Source: Bacteroidales bacterium
GTDB lineage: Bacteria; Bacteroidota; Bacteroidia; Bacteroidales; Paludibacteraceae
Direction of reading: 5' to 3'
NCBI GenBank assembly: GCA_900769035.1
Contig: CAAGFD010000160.1
Location: 1 to 6,240 of the forward strand
DNA: 6,240 bases
The notes under the pieces are model-generated. The model did not search any database and was not told the origin of the DNA. It saw only the letters and a list, made by a program, of their open reading frames with translations. The position numbers and the translations under genes are program-made. Positions 1 through 6,240 of the stretch are shown piece by piece (position 1 is the stretch's first letter; each line of letters opens with the position of its first letter).

Positions 1-32
1 CACTCTTTCCCTACACGACGCTCTTCCGATCT
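1..32 (+). other. Illumina TruSeq adapter remnant (not genomic)
   Basis: These bases match, from memory, the 3' 32 bases of the Illumina TruSeq universal adapter / read-1 primer, ending in the familiar CTTCCGATCT at 23-32. The Ffh reading frame begins cleanly at base 33, directly after this end, as expected for a read that starts in adapter. It is residual library sequence at a contig end and should be masked. Anything translated across it is artificial. Confidence 0.97.
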
Positions 33-560
33 GACAAACCGATAAAATTCATTGGTACCGGTGAGAAAATGGAGGATATCGACCTCTTCCACCCTAATCG
101 TATGGCAGACCGTATTTTAGGTATGGGTGATATTTTATCTCTCGTTGAGCGTGCACAAAAACAATACGATGAAAAAGAGGCAAGATTACTCTCTAAGAAG
201 ATAGCCAAGAATCAATTCAACTTCGATGATTTCTACAACCAGATACAACAAATTAAGAAGATGGGTAATATCAAAGAACTTGCCTCTATGATTCCGGGAG
301 TAGGAAAAGCTATAAAAGATGTAGATATCGACAATGATTCTTTCAAAGGTATAGAAGCCATCATCTTATCTATGACCAAAGAGGAGAGAGAAAACCCTTC
401 TCTATTAGATGCATCCCGTAAAAACCGTATTGCCAAAGGAAGTGGACGTACGATGGTAGAAATAAATCGTCTTTTAAAGCAATTTACCGATATGCAAAAG
501 ATGATGAGAGCAGTACAAAAAGGGGGTATGAATCCAAAAATGATGAAGAAAAGAAGATAA
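33..560 (+). CDS. ffh: Signal recognition particle protein Ffh, C-terminal part (5' truncated)
   Basis: This is the C-terminal 175 residues of Ffh (SRP54), the GTPase that binds 4.5S RNA and hydrophobic signal sequences and delivers ribosome-nascent chain complexes to FtsY at the inner membrane. Seen: the end of the G domain (KFIGTGEK at partial residues 5-12, then RILGMGD at about 27-33), followed by the methionine-rich M domain. The M domain includes a finger-loop-like segment (about residues 60-90), the RNA-binding motif SRKNRIAKGSG at 128-138 with RLLKQF shortly after, and a basic Met-rich tail ending MMKKRR. Family members have roughly 440-450 residues, so about 265 N-terminal residues, including the nucleotide-binding P-loop, are missing. 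The cause is the contig end at base 32, not gene decay. The internal ATG at 69 is not a start, because homologous sequence continues upstream of it. The stop is TAA at 558-560. The downstream neighbour aspA is convergent. Confidence 0.96.
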   Translation, partial: DKPIKFIGTGEKMEDIDLFHPNRMADRILGMGDILSLVERAQKQYDEKEARLLSKKIAKNQFNFDDFYNQIQQIKKMGNIKELASMIPGVGKAIKDVDIDNDSFKGIEAIILSMTKEERENPSLLDASRKNRIAKGSGRTMVEINRLLKQFTDMQKMMRAVQKGGMNPKMMKKRR

Positions 561-577
561 TTCACATAATGACAAAC

Positions 578-613
578 AAAAAAAATCCGAATGACTTATC
601 ATTCGGATTTTTT
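578..613. terminator. Bidirectional intrinsic terminator between ffh and aspA
   Basis: A perfect 14-bp stem pairs 581-594 with 599-612 around the loop CTTA (595-598). One further A-T pair (580/613) extends it. The left arm begins in an A-run (578-585) and the right arm ends in a T-run (608-613), so RNA from either strand gives a hairpin followed by a U-tract. It lies 17 nt after the ffh stop and about 24 nt beyond the aspA stop, so it can serve both convergent genes. Confidence 0.88.
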
Positions 614-636
614 ATTTGTAATACCTACAAACTCAA

Positions 637-2079
637 TTAGAGTTGTTTTTTAGGTTTAATATTCAATTTCACCGGCTCAACCATATTTTCCGGTTTAAGG
701 ATAGTATCGAGGTCTTCTTTGCTAAGGATATCGTGTTCGAGAACGAGATCATAAACACCTTTACCTGTAGCCATAGCCTCTTTAGCTATTTTTGTTGAAT
801 TCTTATAACCAATAATAGGGTTAAGAGCTGTAACGATACCGATAGAGTTACGAACTTGATTGATGCAATTTTTCTCATCAGCCTCAATACCATCGATACA
901 AAGAGTACGTAAAGTATTGAAACCGTTTGTAAGAAGATCGATAGATTCAAACAAGCTATAAACAAGAACCGGCTCCATAACGTTTAGCTCAAGTTGAGCA
1001 TTTTCGGAAGCAAGCATTACGGTAGTATCATTACCTATTACTTTATAGCAAAGTTGATTCATTACCTCAGGGATAACAGGGTTTACTTTACCAGGCATGA
1101 TAGAAGAACCCGGTTGCATTTCAGGCAAGTGGAGCTCGTGTAAGCCACAACGAGGACCTGAACCCATAAGACGTAAGTCGTTACAAATTTTAATACTCTT
1201 AAGAGCAATACGTTTAAGACAAGAAGAGTATTGAACAAGGACGTCAGTAGCAGAAGTTACTTCGATGAGGTCATCGGCGAGAGTAACATTCCAACCTGTA
1301 ATATCGCGAAGAGCTTGAACACATAATGCGCTGTAGCCAGGCTCTGAGCAAATACCGGTACCGATAGCAGTAGCACCCATATTAATGCAAAGCAACTCTT
1401 CGGAAGCAGCTTTAAGTGCAGCTATTTGTTGTTTCATTCCGTTAGCAAAAGCTTGGAAAGTTTGGCCGAGAGTCATAGGTACACCATCTTGAAGTTGAGT
1501 ACGACCCATTTTAACCACGTCTTTAAACTCTACAGCTTTCTTCTCTAAAGATTCAACGAAAAGCTCCATGGCTTTGATAAGAGCAGGAGTTTTGAGGTAT
1601 AAACCGAAGTGGAAAGCAGTAGGATAAGCGTCGTTGGTAGACTGAGAAGCATTGATATGGTCGTTAGGAGAGCAGAATTGATACTCACCATATTTATGAC
1701 CCATAATTTCGAGGGCGCGATTAGCAATAACCTCGTTAGCATTCATATTAACGGTAGTACCTGCACCACCTTGTATCATATCACTGAGGAAGAATTCGTG
1801 ATGTTTACCCTCGAGGAGTTCGTCACAAGCTTGGCAAATAGCTTTTAATTGTTCGTCAGTCAATTTACCTTGTTTATGATTAGCAATAGCGGCACCTTTT
1901 TTAGTGATAGCCATACCCTTAATAAAGCAAGGGTAATCGCACATCAATTTACCTGAAATTTTAAAATTTTCGAAACCACGTAAAGATTGAACTCCATAAA
2001 GAGCTTCAACAGGGATTTCTTTGCTACCGATTAAGTCTGATTCGGTACGAGTACGGCCTGAATAATTAATTGTGTTCAT
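637..2079 (-). CDS. aspA: Aspartate ammonia-lyase (aspartase)
   Basis: It catalyses L-aspartate to fumarate plus ammonium in the cytoplasm, linking aspartate catabolism to fumarate respiration or succinate formation in anaerobes. The protein is 480 aa (E. coli AspA is 478). Numbered from the ATG, visible fumarase/aspartase-superfamily motifs are GGAGTTVNMN (104-113), STNDAYPT (147-154), GRTQLQDGVPMTLGQ (192-206) and the mobile-loop signature GSSIMPGKVNP (324-334), which carries the catalytic-base serine (S325) and a substrate-binding lysine (K331). The Gln in GRTQLQD, where class II fumarases have His (GRTHLQD), favours aspartase over FumC, as does close similarity to E. coli AspA along the whole length, including the C-terminal IGIVTxLNPxIG segment. 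Start choice: GTG at 2082 directly precedes ATG at 2079 in frame; I prefer the ATG. There is no strong Shine-Dalgarno. The stop is TAA at 637-639. It is transcribed divergently from gdhA and convergently with ffh. Confidence 0.95.
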   Translation of the reverse strand: MNTINYSGRTRTESDLIGSKEIPVEALYGVQSLRGFENFKISGKLMCDYPCFIKGMAITKKGAAIANHKQGKLTDEQLKAICQACDELLEGKHHEFFLSDMIQGGAGTTVNMNANEVIANRALEIMGHKYGEYQFCSPNDHINASQSTNDAYPTAFHFGLYLKTPALIKAMELFVESLEKKAVEFKDVVKMGRTQLQDGVPMTLGQTFQAFANGMKQQIAALKAASEELLCINMGATAIGTGICSEPGYSALCVQALRDITGWNVTLADDLIEVTSATDVLVQYSSCLKRIALKSIKICNDLRLMGSGPRCGLHELHLPEMQPGSSIMPGKVNPVIPEVMNQLCYKVIGNDTTVMLASENAQLELNVMEPVLVYSLFESIDLLTNGFNTLRTLCIDGIEADEKNCINQVRNSIGIVTALNPIIGYKNSTKIAKEAMATGKGVYDLVLEHDILSKEDLDTILKPENMVEPVKLNIKPKKQL

Positions 2080-2119
2080 CACTTATTTTGATAAAGATTA
2101 TTATTATTTTTTATGACTG

Positions 2120-2151
2120 CAAAGGTACTCAAAATTATTACATTAATAAAA
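2120..2151 (-). promoter_or_regulatory. Probable aspA promoter (Bacteroidetes type)
   Basis: On the minus strand, TACCTTTG (2127 down to 2120) matches the Bacteroidetes -7 consensus TAnnTTTG exactly. At the preferred 20-nt spacing the -33 position reads TTTT (2151-2148) rather than TTTG, so this element is weak and an activator may be needed. Transcription would start near 2112-2115, giving a leader of roughly 35 nt before the ATG at 2079. The -7 octamer is identical to that of the TetR gene promoter at 4348-4355. Confidence 0.7.
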
Positions 2152-2205
2152 TAATTGGGTATATTATTTTGCGTACCAATTCAGAATTAAACAGGTACTT
2201 AAAAT
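2123..2205. repeat. Imperfect 13-bp direct repeat pair upstream of aspA
   Basis: AGGTACTCAAAAT at 2123-2135 recurs as AGGTACTTAAAAT at 2193-2205, with 12 of 13 bases identical and a 70-bp offset. The first copy overlaps the aspA -7 box. Between them lies a loose inverted pair, AATTGGGTA (2153-2161) and TACCAATT (2174-2181), at about -40 to -70 relative to the inferred aspA start. This could be a regulator site, but the DNA is AT-rich and chance is a real alternative. Confidence 0.35.
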
Positions 2206-2556
2206 ACCAAAACAAAACTATAAATAAGATAAAAATTCAATTTATAAATAAATACGAGAAAAAAAGAAAAAAAATGATGAATACGAGTCAAAGAGGAGCA
2301 AACAACGGGAAAGATATTTGGAAGAGTAAACGGGAGAAAAACATGCAAAATGGAGTGTATTCGAGAATAAAAATGCAGACTTTTTTTTGAAATCGTGTAT
2401 AAAATTCATGTACAGGATTTGTTTCAAGCAAAATGAATGATAGTATGTGCAAAGGATAAAGGGCTTAAAAATAATAATTTAAAACAAAAAGGGGTGTAAA
2501 ATAAACATTTAAATAGAAAAACGAGAAATAATGAAAAAAAATTTTTTGGTAAAAAA
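2152..2556. other. AT-rich intergenic region between aspA and gdhA, no gene seen
   Basis: This stretch separates the divergent aspA and gdhA promoters. It is strongly A-rich on the + strand. The only open frames are short and composed largely of Lys, Ile, Asn and Tyr codons, with no recognisable domain and no ribosome-binding site. No tRNA-like cloverleaf, riboswitch-like structure or intrinsic terminator is evident. The right end contains an A8T6 run at 2534-2547 and an A6 run at 2551-2556, just upstream of the gdhA -33 box. Such A-tracts can bend DNA or act like UP elements, but this is inference. Confidence 0.6.
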
Positions 2557-2588
2557 TTTGCCCAATCACGAAAAATGTTGTAATATTG
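2557..2588 (+). promoter_or_regulatory. Probable gdhA promoter (Bacteroidetes type)
   Basis: The -33 box TTTG is at 2557-2560 and the -7 box TAATATTG at 2581-2588, with one mismatch to TAnnTTTG. The spacing is exactly 20 nt, as preferred by Bacteroidetes sigma-ABfr-type promoters. Transcription should begin near 2593-2596, leaving an A/T-rich leader of about 50 nt before the ATG at 2644. No Shine-Dalgarno is visible in that leader, which is common in this phylum even for highly expressed genes. Confidence 0.72.
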
Positions 2589-2643
2589 CATCGTCAAATT
2601 TAAGACAAAAAAGAATAATTCTTTACTTTAAAATATCTATATT

Positions 2644-3987
<1,344 letters not shown>

Positions 3988-4009
3988 TAAACAAAATACC
4001 TGAAAATTT

Positions 4010-4040
4010 AGGGATGTATCAATCGATACATCCCTTTTTT
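4010..4040 (+). terminator. Intrinsic terminator after gdhA
   Basis: A perfect 10-bp stem pairs GGGATGTATC (4011-4020) with GATACATCCC (4025-4034) around the loop AATC. An A-T pair (4010/4035) can extend it. Six Ts (4035-4040) follow. It lies 23 nt after the first gdhA stop and makes gdhA a single-gene transcript, insulated from the TetR gene downstream. Confidence 0.92.
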
Positions 4041-4323
4041 ATTGTAAAAATCTATTGTCTTAAACACATCTCTTAACCCATCCCTCTTAAATCACCTCTC
4101 CGCACTATTTACTCCAACGCTACGTTTCTATTTTTCAATTATTAAGATTAAAAGCAATCATTTTTAACAATTGCCACCTCTTACAAAATATGCTATACAA
4201 CATTATTTACGCCCATTTTAAAAAGAAGCAAATAATATCCTACTAAAGAAATACAATACAAATGTTTAATAATCAACAATTTAATATCTACAAAAAATTT
4301 ACTCAAAAAAAAATATCATTTTC
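4041..4323. other. AT-rich intergenic region before the TetR gene, no gene seen
   Basis: I find no convincing coding frame, RNA gene or promoter on either strand here. One possible isolated copy of the decamer found in the downstream operator array is present: GCTATACAAC at 4192-4201, 9 of 10 bases identical to GTTATACAAC. It has no matching partner arm at the expected spacing. Confidence 0.55.
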
Positions 4324-4355
4324 TTTGTACGTGTCAGAAAAACAAGATACCTTTG
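4324..4355 (+). promoter_or_regulatory. Promoter of the TetR/outer-membrane unit (Bacteroidetes type)
   Basis: The -33 box TTTG at 4324-4327 and the -7 box TACCTTTG at 4348-4355 both match the Bacteroidetes consensus exactly, with the preferred 20-nt spacing. Transcription should start near 4360-4363, giving a leader of about 65 nt before the ATG at 4428. Because the -7 box overlaps the in-frame TTG at 4353, that upstream TTG cannot be the translation start of the regulator. Confidence 0.85.
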
Positions 4356-4417
4356 CGCAACAATTGTTGCATAACGTATGTTATACAACAAGAGTTGTAT
4401 AACAGTAGTTTTATAAT
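4352..4417. promoter_or_regulatory. Candidate TetR operator array: alternating decamers with 14-bp period
   Basis: Decamer half-sites separated by 4-bp spacers alternate in orientation. They are TTTGCGCAAC at 4352-4361 (6/10 to the left arm), GTTGCATAAC at 4366-4375 (9/10 to the right arm), GTTATACAAC at 4380-4389 (left arm) and GTTGTATAAC at 4394-4403 (right arm, exact reverse complement). A degenerate fifth, GTTTTATAAT, lies at 4408-4417 (8/10 to the right arm). Adjacent arms form overlapping palindromes centred at 4363.5, 4377.5 and 4391.5; the 4380-4403 one is perfect over its arms. At the first centre, GCAACAATTGTTGC (4357-4370) is a perfect 14-bp palindrome. The array starts in the -7 box and spans the likely transcription start, where a bound repressor would block initiation. 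That the adjacent TetR protein binds here is inference. The 4380-4403 arms could also form a leader-RNA hairpin. Confidence 0.72.
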
Positions 4418-4427
4418 ACAAGAAATT

Positions 4428-5015
4428 ATGCCAAGAAAAGTACAATACGACAAGCAAATGATAATAGAAGCCGCCATAGAAATGGTACGAGAGCATGGTA
4501 TAGGAAGCATCAATGCAAGAGACCTGGGAGCAAAATTAGGTTGCTCTTCTCGACCATTATTCACAGCTTTTAAAAACATGGATGAATTGATAGAAACCAC
4601 ACGACAAGAGGTGTCTGACAGATTCATCAAAGAGATTCTTACGGATGAAGCAACATGGAGTAAAGAGATAGAAAATCAACCTATTCACGGCACTTCATCA
4701 ACAAGAGAATTCGGCATAAGAATAGTTAAATTCGCAAAAAGAGAACCAAACCTCTACAACTTCATCCATTGGAGAGGCGGACAAATGCCGGACATCATAA
4801 AACTAAATGAAATTATGGCAGAAAGGTATACAAAAGAATTCGACTTATCAATAGAAGATGCAAACAAACTATTTACACAAATGTCGCTATTCAGCTTGGG
4901 CTTATGCTCTATGATAACTTATGGAGTGAAGGAGTATACCGATGAAGAGATAAACGAACTATTAACACAACAATTTATATCTAATTTTTTATACATTAAA
5001 AACAAAAGACAATGA
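4428..5015 (+). CDS. TetR/AcrR-family transcriptional regulator
   Basis: A 195-aa one-component repressor-type regulator. Seen: an N-terminal TetR DNA-binding domain at about residues 8-56. Helix 1 (QMIIEAAIEMVREHG) is followed by the helix-turn-helix INARDLGAKLGCSSRPLFTAFKN (28-50), with SSRPLFTAF as recognition helix, then the typical KNMDELIE. The C-terminal ligand-binding/dimerisation part (about 60-190) is helical and not close to any subfamily I recognise, so the ligand is unknown. The length is normal for the family. Start choice: the frame is open upstream to a TTG at 4353, but that overlaps the -7 promoter box, and the extra 25 residues are simply the operator read as codons. ATG 4428 gives the standard TetR N-terminus with a short basic lead (MPRKVQ). 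Palindromes in its promoter suggest autoregulation. Its TGA overlaps the ATG of the outer-membrane gene (ATGA), implying co-transcription and translational coupling. Confidence 0.9.
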   Translation: MPRKVQYDKQMIIEAAIEMVREHGIGSINARDLGAKLGCSSRPLFTAFKNMDELIETTRQEVSDRFIKEILTDEATWSKEIENQPIHGTSSTREFGIRIVKFAKREPNLYNFIHWRGGQMPDIIKLNEIMAERYTKEFDLSIEDANKLFTQMSLFSLGLCSMITYGVKEYTDEEINELLTQQFISNFLYIKNKRQ

Positions 5016-6240
5016 AAAAGATAGCAATCATTATCGCCACATTATTCTTCTATTTATTTTCCCGCGGACAAAACAATTTATCCGGAAAAATTCAAGACAC
5101 CAGTTCAAACGCAATACCCTATGCAACTATCTCTTTATTAAACCTCGACAGCACTTTAATTACCGGCACCATAAGCGACGAAGATGGCAAATACCTTATC
5201 AGTACAAAAACGGGAGACTATATTCTAAAAGTAAGCTTTATTGGCTATGAAACACATTATCAAACAATATATATAAACGAAAACAAGACCGTAAACGTAA
5301 CACTTAAAGAAGAGAGTTCCGAACTGCAAGAAGTAGAAGTAAAAGCAAAAAAGCAGCTCATTGAGCGCCAATACGACAAAATAGTTATGAACGTAAGTCA
5401 ATCGGCTTTTGCCATCGGTAGCAACGGCAAAGATCTATTAAAAAAAGCACCGGGCGTTAATGTCGACAAAGACGGAAACGTAACTGTGAACGGAAAATCG
5501 GTAGAAGTATACATTGACGGACGACCATCGTATTTAAGTGGAGAACAGCTAAAAGCAATGCTCGAAGGAACCGATGGAAGTAGCATTGAGAAGATAGAGA
5601 TAATGTCAAATCCATCGGCAAAATACGATGCATCCGGAAGGGGTGGTATTATCAATATCAAAACAAAAAGAAATATGATGCAAGGCTTTAATGGTTCTAT
5701 TTCAGCTAATTACGGAGGCATGTACTACAGCGACATTAAAAAGATGCAAAATCAAGAAGGCGTCTCTGCCAATCTCAATTACAAGACCGAAAAAACATAT
5801 ACATTTCTCAATCTCTCTCAATTCTTTGTAAACCAACACATCGGATTCAACACTTATAACTCAACAATCGACAGTATTGCAAACACAAAATTCGAAAGAA
5901 CCGACATCTCGGAATACGATTGTGACTTTCAATACTACATGGTAAAAATAGGCAACGATTGGTTTGTTGACAAGAAAAACACCATAGGATTTATTTTTCA
6001 AGCCCCATTTATGATGATGAATCAAAACGTTAACGAAGGAAAAGGATTTGGATACACAAAAGTAAATGGTGACGTCATTAGCAGAAACAACTACATTGCA
6101 CAATACCCGATGCGAACTCAACAATACAACGGCAATATCAACTACACACATATATTCAGCGATTCATTATCACAAGAGTTGACTATCAATTTAGACTACA
6201 ACAGATATAATAGTAAGGTAAGCAATGACCACACAAACAC
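5012..6240 (+). CDS. Outer-membrane beta-barrel protein with CarboxypepD_reg-like and plug domains (3' truncated)
   Basis: The first 409 codons of a TonB-dependent-receptor-like outer-membrane protein; the frame is open to the window edge, so no stop is seen. In order: a Sec signal peptide (MKKIAIII, hydrophobic core to F16, likely cleavage SRG|Q at 19/20); a carboxypeptidase-regulatory-like beta-sandwich at about 23-100 (SGKIQD, PYATISL, TGTISDEDGKYLI, VSFIGYE); the linker LQEVEVKA (105-112), resembling the region before the plug in Bacteroidetes receptors; and a plug domain at about 120-220 with LLKKAPGVNVDKDGNVTVNGK (142-162), VYIDGRPSYLSG, NPSAKYDASGRGGIINIKTKR (200-220). Alternating aromatic/polar barrel strands follow (SISANYGG onward). 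This order fits the OMP_b-brl_3 group (PF14905-like), usually about 700-900 aa, so roughly half is missing. The substrate is unknown; no SusD-like partner is visible. The start is fixed by the signal peptide and the 4-bp ATGA overlap with the TetR gene. Confidence 0.9.
   Translation, partial: MKKIAIIIATLFFYLFSRGQNNLSGKIQDTSSNAIPYATISLLNLDSTLITGTISDEDGKYLISTKTGDYILKVSFIGYETHYQTIYINENKTVNVTLKEESSELQEVEVKAKKQLIERQYDKIVMNVSQSAFAIGSNGKDLLKKAPGVNVDKDGNVTVNGKSVEVYIDGRPSYLSGEQLKAMLEGTDGSSIEKIEIMSNPSAKYDASGRGGIINIKTKRNMMQGFNGSISANYGGMYYSDIKKMQNQEGVSANLNYKTEKTYTFLNLSQFFVNQHIGFNTYNSTIDSIANTKFERTDISEYDCDFQYYMVKIGNDWFVDKKNTIGFIFQAPFMMMNQNVNEGKGFGYTKVNGDVISRNNYIAQYPMRTQQYNGNINYTHIFSDSLSQELTINLDYNRYNSKVSNDHTN

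Noticed and set aside
233..565. Minus-strand frame of 110 codons within ffh
   Set aside because: It is fully antisense to the conserved Ffh M domain and shows no independent evidence of coding.
637..2079. Class II fumarase (FumC) instead of aspartase
   Set aside because: The active-site segment reads GRTQLQD (Gln) rather than the fumarase GRTHLQD, and the whole protein, including the C-terminus, follows E. coli AspA.
2070..2390. Possible 106-aa + strand protein in the aspA-gdhA gap
   Set aside because: It starts inside aspA on the opposite strand, crosses the aspA promoter, is dominated by Lys/Ile/Asn codons, and has no domain or ribosome-binding site.
4041..4323. Small RNA gene or minus-strand promoter in the gap before the TetR gene
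   Set aside because: No TAnnTTTG-type box on the minus strand, no stable GC-containing hairpin and no second terminator could be found.
4380..4403. Intrinsic terminator in the TetR leader
   Set aside because: The hairpin is AT-rich and the following bases (AGTAGTTTTATAAT) lack an uninterrupted T-run, while the same decamer recurs at a 14-bp period, which fits an operator better.
4353..4427. N-terminal extension of the TetR protein from a TTG at 4353
   Set aside because: The TTG lies inside the -7 box and upstream of the likely transcription start. The extra 25 residues are encoded by the operator palindromes, and the ATG at 4428 gives a normal TetR N-terminus.
5398..6151. Minus-strand frames 5398-5661 and 5861-6151
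   Set aside because: They are antisense shadows of the outer-membrane protein gene, whose plug and barrel motifs are clear on the + strand.

Overview
The window looks like the end of a draft-assembly contig from a member of the Bacteroidota, most likely Bacteroidales; I cannot name a genus. Supporting this: the intergenic DNA is AT-rich; three genes are preceded by Bacteroidetes-type promoters (a -7 box like TAnnTTTG, in two cases with a TTTG -33 box exactly 20 nt upstream); Shine-Dalgarno signals are weak or absent; and the last gene encodes a carboxypeptidase-regulatory-domain/plug/beta-barrel outer-membrane protein of a kind typical of this phylum. The first 32 bases are not genomic: they are the 3' end of an Illumina TruSeq adapter.

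Layout. Bases 33-560 hold the last 175 codons of ffh (SRP54 homologue, + strand). A strong hairpin at about 578-613 with T-runs on both strands separates it from the convergent aspA (aspartate ammonia-lyase, - strand, 637-2079). A roughly 560-bp AT-rich gap with divergent promoters lies between aspA and gdhA (glutamate dehydrogenase, + strand, 2644-3987), which ends in a tandem stop and a clear intrinsic terminator. After about 280 bp with no gene comes a two-gene unit on the + strand: a TetR-family regulator (4428-5015), then an outer-membrane beta-barrel receptor-like protein that overlaps it by ATGA and runs off the right edge (5012-6240).

Function. aspA and gdhA are divergent neighbours at the ammonium/C4-dicarboxylate/glutamate node. 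AspA releases ammonium and fumarate from aspartate. GdhA fixes or releases ammonium on 2-oxoglutarate/glutamate, and its visible cofactor-site residues resemble the NAD-dependent Clostridium symbiosum enzyme. The TetR/outer-membrane unit appears independent of them and self-regulated.

The most interesting structure is in the promoter and leader of the TetR gene. Decamer half-sites start at 4352, 4366, 4380 and 4394, exactly 14 bp apart and in alternating orientation, with a possible fifth at 4408. They form three overlapping palindromes that begin at the -7 box and run through the probable transcription start. I infer a multi-dimer operator through which the regulator controls itself and the translationally coupled outer-membrane protein. 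I see no tRNA, rRNA, CRISPR array or insertion sequence.
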